64,000 nt of DNA from positions 62,001 to 126,000 of the forward strand of contig CAJJDP010000001.1 in NCBI GenBank assembly GCA_905182995.1, written 5' to 3'. A model generated the notes under the pieces. It worked only from the letters and a program-made list of their open reading frames with translations, did no database searches and was not told where the DNA came from. Position 1 is the first letter of the stretch; every line of letters begins with the position of its first letter. The stretch comes from Paramecium octaurelia (Eukaryota > Ciliophora > Oligohymenophorea > Peniculida > Parameciidae). Both the position numbers and the translations under genes were made by a program. This document shows positions 35,261 through 48,038 of the stretch, in pieces.

Positions 35261-38200
35261 ATGAATAATTTGGAGAACTTTAAACTGAGTTTGCAGTAGA
35301 AACTGGAGAATAGACTACAGTTCATTATAGGCTTCACACAATTTTGTTTAATGAAAGAAAACTATTTCCTCTGGATATTAGCGATGATAGTGAGTGTCCT
35401 TTAAAAAGTTGCCATAATAAAATTAGCTCCTTTGCTTAACGATTTTAATGGAACGTCTGGACCGTAAGACTTGGAATTACTATTTAAAATCTGTGTTCCA
35501 ACAATTTATTTGCCTGAGAATTTAGGACCAGATTATTTGATTGCATGTTAGAGTGTATTCATTGCATTATTTTCCATACCAGCCATTTTAGTTGGAGTGA
35601 GTATGTCTGATGAAATTACATTTTTTAAATAAACCAAGTTTAAGAATAAAAGACAATTAAATATCAGTCAGAGTGACAATCTCAGTGATTGCATTCAGAT
35701 TATGCATTAGATCTACAATTAAAACTCTTATATAGAAGGATTCCAACATCGTTTGATGTCAGACTAATCAAATACATCGCTTTAAATAATCAGGCTCAGA
35801 TAAATAGCAATATTTCTGAATTATTTTCCTCATGTTTTCTTAATTCCCATTCTCTATTTCTTATTATAAATCAACTTAGTATTAGACAAGGCAGATCAAA
35901 CATAATAAATTGTTGGATAAATATTGAATATCATATTGGCTATTGAAACTTTGATAATTTCAGGTTTGTCATTAGTGTGGTGTTAGGTGTCATTCACCTT
36001 GCATGAATCCAACTTCATGAGACTGAGATTTTCATACTTATAATGGCTCTATATAGGATTTAGCATAGTGCCCATATTGATCAGTTACTCCTATGTAAGA
36101 GCAGGCAACTTTATATAGGAAGATGATTTTATTCACATAGTCAATTTGATATTTGTAATAATTGCATTTCTCATTGACACTTTGGATGCTTATCTAACAT
36201 TGCCCTATGTATAGAAATTTAAATATTCCACAAATGTATTTATGAGGGCAATCGTACTTTGTTTGACCATATTATTCATTTGCAGACTAACCGACTAACA
36301 AATTATCTGTTTATCTTTTATAATTGCTCCATGTCTAAGCAGACTATTGATTGTTCTTCAGGATAGCAGAATTGAAAATGTGCTTACGTCAACTTTAAAG
36401 AAGGAAAAGTCTATTCAAGTTACTGCCAGTCTCTAATAATAACCTCAATAAACTTTACATACTCACGAGTCTGAGTAAGGATTACGAATTGAAAGTGAGA
36501 ATATCAAATATAAGGATTTCTAATCAAACATCATCAAATAATATGATATGTCCTACTTCATTCATTTTATTAGAGCAGTCCAATTGATGAGGTTGTCAGA
36601 GATTGGAGTATTAACCAGAAATTCAGGAGTGGAGTTGAAGAATGAAAGATCTAAGATTCTTATGGTGTGTATCATATTGTTGAAGACTCATACTGAAAAT
36701 TGTAATAATCAATATTGTTTTTGTCGTGGTCTAAAGGGCGAAAAGAGAAAGATCATAGAGAAATATGAGATAGTTAAAGAAATGAGAATGTATGATGATT
36801 TTAAAATACTCAATATTCAATTTTATGTTGAATTGATTATGAGATATTTAAGAGATTACTCTAAGCTAGTCTTCTAAACTGAAATACGCAAGGCACATCC
36901 CAATATTATTTATTTGATATAGATCCTAGTGTTTTTATGCAATTCTGATGAGTGTTATCAGGCGTAATTGTAAATACTTGATTTGAAACATTTATTGGAG
37001 AAGGGAAGTTCTTTGCAACAGAGATTAGCTTTCGAACTACTGAAGAGCTATTCAAAATATCAAATTCTACACAGATTCAAGGAGGATATCACTAGATAAT
37101 CAATAGAGTTAACATTGAAATATGAAGATTATAGATACACAGAATTGGAGAGGGATCGGCTATTGAAATTAGTATTTACAAATTTGTAACATAAAAAACA
37201 GTTTCTAATAAAATTAAATGATGAAACTCATAGTTATGAGTCACTTGAAGGATTATATTTGCAATTAAACAAATAAAATTGTAAGATTTAAAAAGAACTG
37301 GAATATTTTAATTTATATTCGCCAGGAAGAACATCCCTGTATTGTTACATGCTTTATTGCCTCGAAGTGACAAATAATTATGATCAATTTATTAAACTAT
37401 GCAATTTAATCAATACAAGGGAAAGTAAGTTTTTTGAATACCCATCTTTTTATTATAAAACTGAGGAGTAATCTTATAAGGTTGGCTATATGTCCCTTAA
37501 TCTAACATAATCACATATGAAGAGAGGTGAAATCATTAATTTCTCGAAGAATTTTCCATCTTTTGTAGGGTATACTTCTGAAGAATTTAGATAACAAGTA
37601 AAATCGTTAGATCAACTCTGTTATCCAAGTTTAATCAAAGCGCATGATGAGATGATGGAGATGTTTGTGATAACAAATAGACCTATGGTTTTTAGATAGC
37701 CATTGCCATTCTTAACATAACAATAAACTCCAGGAGTATTGAGTTATTTGGAAATCTTTATAGATATCAGTTTTAATTTCTCATCAAATGTTCTACCATC
37801 CTTTTGTTTCATGAAAGAAATCAAATAAGGTATTAGATAGGATGGATTGAGTGGATTTATTCTATTGGATTCCAAATAAAACATAGAGGGAATTACTAAT
37901 AATGCTTTAGACTGTTTTGAAATGAGCAATCCATCAAAGTTATTAGGAAAGTCTATAAATTAGTTTATACCAAATTTTAACTCTTTAGATGCTTAATTAC
38001 AAAATTATTTGGAAGAATACTAAAAGGAGAATGGCGTAACTGGAACATTAACAACAGCAAATAAATTGGTTTAACATTTCAATGCTTCCCAAGATTCTAT
38101 TGAAATGATATTAGACAAGGATACTAAATATCAATTGGATTTAGAAGTCCAAATGTCATACTCCCTTGTGAATAGGATTGTATTTAAAGTATATGTGTTA

Positions 38201-40428
38201 AAAATCAGATCGCCATATAAATTAGGAGCAGTTTGTTCAGATGAATCCCCTTTGTCTTAGTCTTTGGATGAATATAGTTCCGAATTCGAAGGTATCAAGT
38301 TAAAGGATTACGTAATGCCTGGAGCAGGAGATAACGAGATCCCTCAATTCACTTCTCAGCCAGATCCAATAACCTTGCGTAGTTAAATGGTTCCAGCTGA
38401 ATAGGATAATTAGCCCTTAAGACAACAGGAATTCTTATGTAGTGACCATCACGATATCGTATCTAAGCAAGATTCAAGTGAAAAGGATTTAGAATCACCA
38501 GAGTAACCTCATAAATAAATCTACATCAATAGCATCAGCAGTAACTCATCGAAACAAAGTGAAATCTAAAGGATTTTAGTTAAATCTCATTTTTATCGTA
38601 AGTTCTCTGAAATGAATACTAAACCTAAATTGCTATATGCTCTACTTTTCATCAATATCTTTTCTTTGTCTGCCATCCTAGGATTTGCAACTGCAAGTTC
38701 GATTCTATATGCAAATTGGTAGAGCAACATAAGAAGCAACATTTATATTTTATAAGCTTTTACGATGACTGCATATAGTAGAGCCACGATGTAGGGATCA
38801 ATGACTTTGATATAATACATTTAGATAAGTTCCAATTTATCAGAATTTGGAATGTATTATGATTACAATGCTACTCTACTTGGGCAGTTGTAGACAGTCT
38901 TGGATAGAAATATCGAAATATTTTCAACAAAAATGGATGAATATTCAGAAAATTCAATTATTAGGGCTGTGTTTTCAACAATAGAATTAGAATAATTGGA
39001 TATTTTTGAGAATGTAGACAAAACAGTAAAGGGTTGGACTGCTCTGTTTTAGTTGATGTATATGATAAGGTCATTACATATCACTGATTTTAGCGATAAC
39101 TTTTAATTTTTTAAGTCCATCTTATACTTATTGAGATCATATAGTAAGTACAAGAATGCTTATTCACTTTTGAATACTAGATTCACGGATGAAATTAATT
39201 CAATTTTGGGGTCTCAGGATAACATCATCGATTATGTTGCTTTTACTTTTATTGCAGTGTATGTAGTGTATTTCTGTATCGCATTTCTCCTATAATATTC
39301 ATATATTTAATTATGTAAGAAGTACATACGATGCTCAGAGTAAATCTCACATTCTGCAATTACTAGTGAATTAAATCACGTGAACTAATTGCTATTGATT
39401 AATCAAGATGTATTTATGTTATATAAATTGATTAGCATTTTGATCTTTATGAGTACCATTTCTCATTAAAAGATAAGTTCCATCCAGAGGAAGAAGAAAA
39501 ACAGAATATTAACTATTAGAGTGGAGGTTCTACCACTCATAATAACAATAATAATAATAATAATAACAACAAGAAATTTATAAAGGTTTAAGAGCAATTC
39601 AATGTAAAAAGGTAACTTACATTTAGTTTTCATTTAATTTCCTTTACCATTTCATTGGTGACTTTCTTATTAATAAGAATGAGTGATAAATAATAAATTA
39701 GTGATCTGGAGTCAAAATTGGCAATCTATCAAAAATGTATTACTTTTACAGAAAGCCTCTCAGAAGCATGTTTAACTAATTTCATATTGCAAAGCAATAA
39801 ATATTTGGTGCAAAACGAACTTATAAATCCTGAAGATCCAGCTTAATTTTTTATTTATACCAATGAAAGTTACACAATAGCGAATACAATCTTAGGAGAT
39901 ATCCTTTACTCAGAAGGAACAGTTTCTGAAGAGTTAAAGGTTCTATTTTCAAGTAATGTGTGTCCAGTTGTCAATGAGCCTGAAATCTGTGTGACTGTAA
40001 ATAATGGAGAGCTATAATAAGGACTATTATTGCCGTCTTAAGATATATTTTAAATTTTGAGAGAAAATATAGATTTATACTAGATTTCAGGTTAGGCAAC
40101 ACAAATGCTTTAATTGAGACATATGTTATCGGAAAGCTTCATAATCGATGCGGTAAGTAATTTTGTTGATACAGTTCGATAGACTATTGAGAAAGGAATC
40201 TTGGATAGCAACAACGTCAAATTAACGATTTCAATTATATTTTACCTTTTCATTATTCTGATAAATCTGGCTTAGATTTGGTTTATTCATTAATCTATCA
40301 AGAACAAATTGTGGGGTATTCGACAATTTGTATATTTGTTACCACCTAAAGCGTTGTACAACGAAGATAGTTTTTATAAAACTCTCACCTATTTACTGAA
40401 AATTGAAAATTAAATACTATATATGTGA
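35261..40428 (+). CDS. Giant multi-pass membrane protein with PAS domain (TmcB-like)
   Basis: A 1713-residue protein with one 26 nt intron (39408-39433, AT-rich). The N-terminal 400 residues hold about ten hydrophobic segments. A long cytosolic helical region follows, then a PAS-like domain (about residues 880-1000, GFILLDSKQNIEGITNNALD). After it comes a paired-membrane-segment module with a large extracytosolic loop (FINIFSLSAILGFATASSIL ... YVAFTFIAVYVVYFCIAFLL) and a second such module at the C-terminus. A polyasparagine run (near 39541-39570) precedes the last module. This architecture is that of ciliate proteins annotated TmcB-like, thought to be membrane sensors. The ligand is unknown. 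Confidence 0.72.
39541..39570 (+). repeat. AAT trinucleotide microsatellite
   Basis: Nine AAT/AAC codons in a row encode polyasparagine in the cytosolic part of the TmcB-like protein; such tracts vary in length easily. Confidence 0.85.
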
Positions 40429-40713
40429 AAAATCTTATTAATAAATTTATTTAATATCCTAAGTCAACTTATTTCGATTCTTAATTCTTATACAAGTCAG
40501 GAATAGAAAGCCTATTTTGAAAAATAAGAATACAACATTTATACTCAAACCAAAAAAATGAGAAATTTTAATTATCAATTGAAATAAATCATGCATGTAT
40601 AATTTAGATTGGAACTATCTATAATCTAAAAGAACTAATGAATGGAAATCTTGGGATTCTAATAACTAGTATGAAATAAACTTATACAAATATAATATAT
40701 ATATAAATATTAA

Positions 40714-42447
40714 ATGGCAATAACTGATAAACTTTGCTTTGGATTCTCAACTGCCGCATTGGTGTTATATATAAGCTTATTTGGAATCTCAAGTATCCTT
40801 GGTTATGGTCCCGTTAACTAACCTATCAGCAATGGAAGTATATTTATAGGCAGATGTTAGAGTAATGCAATTTGATTTACTTTCCGGATCCAAAAGATAT
40901 TTCGAAGACTCTCTGTTTAGATGAATGTCCAAAAAATGGAGATACAAAATTGTAATGTGATAATTGTTCTGGGAACATTATAAATACAGATGAATGTAAT
41001 AAGTTGTTATTAAATTAGACAATCATGGTTGTTTGCCTACCTTATATTCATAACTATAATCGGTTTTGCCTGCCTTGGAAACATCTAAACTCAACACCTT
41101 TACCATATCCTTGATTTCTAATAGCGAATTTGTATTTACAGGACTTCTATTACTACTTTCCGTGCTTTATTTAAATTAGAGACTATTCAGATAATACTTT
41201 TCGCTTATAATTTAATTCCTAACGAAATTTTACCCATATTGCATATTATGGTTAGCTATCATAATGGCAAATCGGTTGTCGAACTTTCATGATATGGAAA
41301 AACTGTAAAGAGCAGGGGAATCAAGATAATTGAACTAATAATCAATTGAGATCTTAGTTTAAGCATTCAATAACAAAACAACATACACAATAGTTTTATT
41401 AATCTTGATCAAGGTATTCATAGGATCTCTTATATCTCAATTCTTCACTTAGAATGATAAGGAGGGATACAGATTGAAGAGTTACATAACTTTGACGATA
41501 AGAAAGAATTTAGGATAGTATACGGTTAGATACAATTCTGTCATTTAATTGTTGGTTGTGGTCAACTTTTTAGTAATGTACTATTCCATCACGTATTAAT
41601 TAATTAAAGAATTTTAGTGCAGCATTAAGCATAGGTTCAATTGACTCATCAAAACCTGTGTACAGTCAATATTCTACATCGATTGTGGGCATTATCTTTG
41701 CTTTTTTGGCATTTATCCTTTTTGTTTATGCATCCAGAATATTAAGATTGTATACTGATTATTTCATATACATATTTACATTAAAATAATTGTTGTGGGA
41801 AGAGGAACAAAACATATAAATATTGAAGTAATTGTCAATTTGATTTTAATATAGGAATTCATTTGAAGTCTTTGGAACCATATCTCTTTTGGCCTTGAAG
41901 CAAATCATCAATTCACCTAAAAGTTTGGGCATTAAATTAATGTATTTGATCAAGAAACCTTAAATTGCTCACAAATGGGAAAACGATCTATCATTGTTAA
42001 CCTCATTGACATTAGGTCGTTAAGTGTTTTACTTGACTCAGAATTAGGTCAATAACTAACCAATTGCCTCATATCAATTACAGGAGAGCATCGACAATTT
42101 AAATATATAAAATTTAGAAATCGTTTATTCATTATGTATGAATGCTGTGATTTATTATTATAGATTAATAAGCCGAGGCTGTTCTTAGGTATTCAGGATG
42201 GTCTCTGGGATGTCTTGTTGGACTTGTTAATTCACTCTTTGGATGCGGGTTTTCCACTATTTTAATGATGATTCCATTGGGTTGTGATCTGAATTACGTG
42301 ATCAGTGCACAATTGATTAAGGGATTCTTGACCTTTGGATTGATTGAAGGGGATAAGGATGATGACAAATTGATGAATTATTATAAGACAATAATTTTGA
42401 TAGAGAAGGAGGAACAATTGTCCAAGAAAAAATAATAATAAAATTGA
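40714..42447 (+). CDS. Choline-transporter-like protein (SLC44/CTL family)
   Basis: A 535-residue protein. N-terminal membrane segment, then a Cys-rich extracytosolic loop with YFPDPKDISKTLCLDECPK and a CxxC (CDNCSG), then about nine more membrane segments. The family hallmark near the C-terminus is visible as QAEAVLRYSGWSLGCLVGLV. Five introns: 40838-40860 (23), 40996-41018 (23), 41593-41617 (25), 41828-41854 (27) and 42136-42163 (28 nt); each was needed to keep the family-like frame. CTL proteins move choline or ethanolamine, or take part in membrane lipid synthesis. Only 19 bp separate its stop from the next start. Confidence 0.82.
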
Positions 42448-42466
42448 GTATAAATAATAAAATAAT

Positions 42467-44928
42467 ATGGACAAATATCAAGTCTCATCAACTGCCAGAT
42501 TCATATATGAAAAGCATGAGCAGAATTTCAGGAACTCAGTTTACACAGGAATATCATTTTTTCCATTTATTCTATTGCTCAAACTCATTTTCCAATGCAC
42601 TTTCCTTACATTAGCAACTGCCTTCATCACCTCAATATTCTACTATGAAAACAAGTACACCTGGAGATATCTTATATAAATTATCCTCTGTGCTGCTTCA
42701 TTATGGGAAATCTAAATTTATTGTATCTAATCTCACGTCTTCACTTTTTTAATCAATTTAATTCTTGTCCCTTATTGGCCTATTTAGGTGCTATTTCAAC
42801 TTCCAATAATACGTTAACCAAGTCACATTTACATATTCCTATTCATGATCACTCTCTTAAGGGCTATTGAAATACTGAAAAGATACCTATATGCTAATAT
42901 TTGCAGAATGAATGCCCTTCAATAGGAATATGAAGGTATGATACTGAATCTACCTCATCACATTCTCTATTTAGATGAAAACCTGAATGTGCTCTTTTCT
43001 AGCAAGGCAATAAAATTGCAATCTTTATCTTAACAGTAAGTGGCAGATTTCATACAAAGGAAACATGTAGGAATAGCACAATTCGAAACCAGTGAATAGC
43101 AATTGATAGAATATCAAGTTAAACCATGGGAAAACAATTTATTATTAATTGAAACCTATTTTTAAAGTCAAGATGATTCTTTCTTTACACTAATGAACGA
43201 AAAAATAATCAAATTGCATGCACTACTAAGTCAAGACTATACAAAATGGAATAATTTGAGAGCATTTCGCATGATCAAAGAATCAGATCTAAGTACTCTA
43301 GGTTAATGTCTATCTGAATGTCTTGATTTGGAACATTACATCATCTCATAAATTATAAGCCCTTCACAAGATATCAAGTTATTTGATATAAAAATCCAAT
43401 TATGTAATCTAATCGAATGTACTGTACTCAAATTATATGAACATTTTAATAAAATTGATCTAACATTCGAAAATGGCATTCCAGAATTAGTGGCAGGTGA
43501 TAAAACACTACTCATGTTCATTTTATAAACCTTGCTCTTTTCAACTAGATTTTGTGATAAATAAAAAGGTGAATTATCTATTAAATGCATTGTATCACAA
43601 ATAAATCAAGAGAACTCAAGTTATCATTTAGAGTTCATATTAATATTTACATGCACACCTTCGGTCATTAAATTGTATTCCTAGGTTTTTGGATTCAGAG
43701 ATGCAAAATTAAATCTGCATGAATAGTTTCTAATCTATTGTCTTCAAATCTGTAAACGATTAATGAAACTAAATAAAAATGAATTTAAATTTTAAACTGA
43801 TGGAGATAATGTTATTATTACCTTTACCTTTTTGAGTTACATCGCAAGCAATAAACAAGATCATGTGTCTCAATTCACGGATATCACATTCTCTAGAATT
43901 GTTTTAAATGATTATCATTATTAATGGAAAGAAAAAGTGTAAATCCTTCCCACAAAATTCATGTTAGATTCTTAAATTAGAAAAAGTTTATAAGCAACCA
44001 CTAATACTTAAAATCTACCAGAATAAATAACTAATAAAATTGATGTCAATTTTCCTGAAATCAGAGATGAACTCATCTTATTACTGGAGATCACACTTGA
44101 GGATGCCAAAGATAAAGGTATCTTTGATTAGATAGTCATTGATTAATCTGAGAATAATGATAAATTTGCAATCAGTGTAATCATTACTAATTATTCTAGG
44201 AATATGCAGATAGTATAGCCAATTCTCCTCCTTCATTCAATACTCCTCAAATTAACCCAACAAAATTATCAGATTTACTGAAAGAGAAGTTCAAAAAAAG
44301 ATTGTCAAGGGCCAAAAAAACAAAGAAAAAGAAGAAACTTGTCAAAAATAATTACAACGTCGTTTTTCCAAGAAGAAACGACTCAAATTGTAAAAGTAAT
44401 TCAGAACCTGCAATGTTTAATTTCAATCAAGATGTTTAATAAAACAGAGATAATAGAACCAATTTAAAATGGACACATCGTTGTAATGTCATATAGCCTC
44501 CAAAGACAGTTAATGAGATACTTTGTTATGTGTCTAATATCAAATTATAAAGTGATATCATAACTAATTTTGGAAATTCCACTTATGATAACTTTGAGAT
44601 TAAGAACCCTATAATTGTAGTTGATATAGTTGATGTGATCAGACTTTACAAAGAATATTTATTGGCTGGCAAACAGTTTTACTTTATTATGTTGTTTGTT
44701 AAAAAGCAATAAGAAATTGCAGATTTTACAGAGATTGTTCAAAAAAATGAATAGGAATTTGTTCAGTAAAATCCAAAATTTTAGTAAACTTATTTGATTG
44801 GCATAACAGAATCTTAATTAAAACCTTCTTTGTATGCCTTTTTTAAGTGCATTATACCATTTGGCTAATGGAATACGGACATAAAATAAATAAAAGCTTT
44901 GATTGCTAATTAAAGAGGAATACAATGA
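42467..44928 (+). CDS. Degenerate membrane histidine-kinase-like protein
   Basis: An 812-residue protein with one intron, 44188-44210 (23 nt). Four hydrophobic segments (residues 20-150) are followed by a PAS-like stretch (DLPHHILYLDENLNVLFSS analogue near 160-190), a two-helix DHp-like region and an ATPase-like fold with FENGIPELVAGDKTLLMFIL, reminiscent of the N-box region. The phosphoacceptor His motif and the N-box Asn are not seen. A basic linker (KKTKKKKKLVK) leads to a C-terminal receiver-like region (IIVVDIVDVIRLYKEY ... TYLIGITESQLK) without the expected MDxxMP. It is probably a signalling scaffold descended from hybrid histidine kinases. This is a fold guess by eye. Confidence 0.6.
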
Positions 44929-45592
44929 TCAAATAAGTGTTATTACAATAAATAGTAATATCGTTAAGAAAATCAATAATTTAAAATTAGTACTAGATTC
45001 TGATTATTAATTTTTTTCTTCTTCTAGTACTATTCTTGGTTTCTTGACTAATTAAATGAATGTACGAATATCATTTGAATTCAATCTTTTATGTTCCAAC
45101 AATTTATGGAGATTCTCCTATTCAATTTGAGTTCTTGGTGCTAATATGGATTTCAAATTTACTCAAGATGCCAAAATATGTTTAATCTTTTTGATCCTTA
45201 AATAATTCCAAAAATTAATCATTTATGATATTATTCTCATCAGATTGAAAGAAAGAAGAATTTATATCTCGATTCCTATTGCTGTAGATTCGAGTTAGAT
45301 TCGAAGAATTGCATTTATGAAAATTGTCAGTTGGAGTTCTTCTATGCTTGAGTAATTCCAGCAATTTGAGTTGTTCCATTGAATCATCAACTTGATCTGA
45401 TAAATGGCGAACATGTCTTTTGACAATTCTTTCTGGATGCTCATTCCCATGATTTTTGAGATCATATAATGGTTATCTGCATCTTCTTATAAATATCTTT
45501 TGGTGAGCATTCATTTTCATGCTCCAATTAAATTTCAACATCAATATTTCAAATTGAGTAGTAGATGATCCAATATGTTTTTTTGATTTCAT
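44929..45592 (-). CDS. Tail-anchored protein, unknown
   Basis: A 213-residue protein with one 22 nt intron (45141-45162). A helical cytosolic part (ERIVKRHVRHLSDQVDDSME) with a Ser/Asn-rich middle ends in a single C-terminal membrane segment, FKLLIFLTILLFIVITLI, with the stop immediately after it. This topology is that of SNAREs and other tail-anchored proteins of ER, Golgi or mitochondria; no SNARE zero-layer can be pinned down. The extreme N-terminus is unsure because a different frame near 45500 also looks coding. Its TGA abuts the TGA of the convergent gene. Confidence 0.65.
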
Positions 45593-46311
45593 TATAAATT
45601 ATAATATTGAAGAAACTTTTTCAATATTATATATTTCAATTGATAAGACTCTTATTCAAACAATCAAATCAAAGTATGGGGGCAACTTATTAAACTGAGT
45701 GTAGCAATCATAATTAGTTATTTGCAAATTAAATAATACAAATGAGATACTGAATAATAATAAGGTCATAATTATTGTGAAATTATACCAATTGATATTT
45801 TAACTAAATTTAAGCTCCTGCAAAAGGAGTGTAAAAGATAGGAACAAATTTATTGCTTAATTTCAAATAATTTCACAATTAGATGAAATTATGGATTTCA
45901 AAGAAAATAAAATAATTATTGGCTGAGTTACCTTAAATAAGAATAATCAGCTACAAATTCTTAAATCAAAATATGAGTTTTCAATATTCTATACAAAGGA
46001 ATTATCTCTTATATTATATATAAAATAAATGGTAAATCAATTTCTTAGTTAAAGCAGATTAGTTTTTATGTATGCAATCTAATTCAAAAAGAAGTCCTTA
46101 AGCATTAAAGGAATTAGATGAATCTCAAAATTGATTACCAGATAATTTAAAGAACACCTTTAATTTTAAGAAAAAGAGAAATCATATTCTTAATCTTCAA
46201 TAGAACTAGTCCAACGATTCAAAAACATAAAAAAGATCGAATTGCTTTATTTCTTAAGCAAGCATGATATTTTACACTTCATAAATAATAGTAATTAAAT
46301 AAAAAATATTT
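45593..46311. promoter_or_regulatory. Divergent AT-rich intergenic region
   Basis: About 720 bp upstream of both the tail-anchored gene and the Trm1-like gene. From 46072 a frame in phase with Trm1 is open except for one TGA (46132-46134); probably chance. Confidence 0.4.
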
Positions 46312-47751
46312 ATGAAAACTACACTTATTCAAAATATCTTACTAAAGCAGGGAAATCCACAAATGTTGAAAATACATACACCAAAACTAACCTTATTGAA
46401 TTGGGACTCACCTCCTCAAGGATTTTACACTAAAGAGTTTTTTGAAAAAAATAAAAAATAAATTCATATATATGAAGCCATCGAGGAAAATATGAAATAT
46501 CATTACCTTAATCCAGAATCAATTTTTGACCCTTAAAATTAAACAGACATGTTTTACCCTTACAACAACAACATGAAAATTAATAGAGATTTGCATCTTA
46601 TTTTGGCAGAAGCATATTTTGGTTCAACTAAACCTAAAACAGCAATCATAGGTGCCTAAGCAACCTCCCGTCTGGTTAGGTATATTTAAGATTTAAATTA
46701 TGATCCAGTTGCTTGTGATAGTAAAAGGAATTTCATAGACTTCACAAATTATATTTTAAATCTAAATGGGCTTTCATCTCAATAGTTAGTATAAATGGAA
46801 AAATATGAATATCTCTCAGGTAAGAAGTTCGATTTCATTGAAATTGAGGAGGTCTTTCGTAAACCATTTGCATTGATTGTGCCTGCTCTCAAGGCAATTA
46901 ATGACGGTGGATTATTGATTTACACAATATCACAGTTCATCCCTAATTTTTTGAGGATTGGAAAACAACTTAAATAGCAAATCCACTTTTTCCCAAATGA
47001 CGTACATTGCAATTCTGAAACCACACTTTAAGGAACTCTTGCTAAAATTGCTTAAGTCGCACATGATCTTGGCAAACATATTGAGCCTCTCTACACTTAA
47101 GCCACTGCTAATCAAGTTGGAAATATTACAGTGTGTATGGCAGTTAGAAATGGGAAAAAGGATCTAAATCTATATAATGCTTATTGTACTACATGTGGTC
47201 GATTTAAAAATGGTTGTGAATAATCTAATATGTGTTCTTTCACAGGAATGGGTCAATTGTATGTACAGAATTTTGATCAAAACAAAGAATACTTAGAGAA
47301 GTGTTTGCAAATTCATAAATATTCAAATTCTAAATTTTTATAGCAAATGTTAGATTAAGTATACAAAATGCCTAGCGACTGTTATCCATTCTACGCCAAT
47401 AAATATATGAAATATGAGAGTTCCTTTATGTTTTATGAGGTTCTAGGAAACAATGAAGGTTATTTCGTATCCAAATCTCCTTATCATAATATGCCCACTA
47501 TTTATACCAACATGCCTTGGAATATATTGATGGGCAAGCTCCATTCATTTGTAAATTTATATATTTATTCCTAGATGGTTGAAACTAATCAAGAACCTTC
47601 CGCTTATGTAGCATCCTTCCCTAAACAACAATTAATTCAATAAAATATTCAGCCAGCAATAAGAATACATTATGATGAGGAAACAAAATTATAACCACTT
47701 CCAAGGTAATTAAAAGTCAAAAGACAGGATGATTATGGATGGTAAATTTGA
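46312..47751 (+). CDS. Trm1-type tRNA (guanine-26) dimethyltransferase, divergent
   Basis: A 471-residue protein. The family start signature (FYNP...FNRDLS) is recognisable as MFYPYNNNMKINRDLHLILA. The SAM-site region reads AIIGAQATSRLVRYI and VACDSKRN where active Trm1 has ALSATGLRSIRYA and ANDIS. The catalytic DPYGSP is replaced by EIEEVFRKP. The C-terminal zinc/helix part is conserved (CTTCGRFKNGC, NNEGYFVSKSPYHNMP). A 24 nt 3n, stopless intron is likely at 47551-47574. The enzyme normally makes N2,N2-dimethylguanosine at position 26 of tRNA; here catalysis is doubtful. Confidence 0.72.
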
Positions 47752-48038
47752 TAATTTAATTTTTTAATCGTGATATAATAAACCAGTAAATTCAGTTTAA
47801 ATAAACATATCTTTTAAAAAAAAAATAATTAATATTGTTTGAATGATATTGAAATTAAGAATAGGATTCTATGTTCCTTTCTTTCTTAGTGTAGTAAAAT
47901 CGTATTTTTTCTTTTTGATTGTATAATATAAATGCAAATAAAAAATCCAGTCAGAATTTGTGATAAATTTGAGAATAATTTATAATTTTAATTCAAAATG
48001 AATATGAATGACGTAATGAATTAATTTAAATAATAAAT

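Noticed and set aside
46072..46311. Possible N-terminal extension of the Trm1-like gene with an in-frame TGA at 46132-46134
   Set aside because: Readthrough or a premature stop was considered. The simpler view is untranslated AT-rich sequence upstream of the ATG at 46312.
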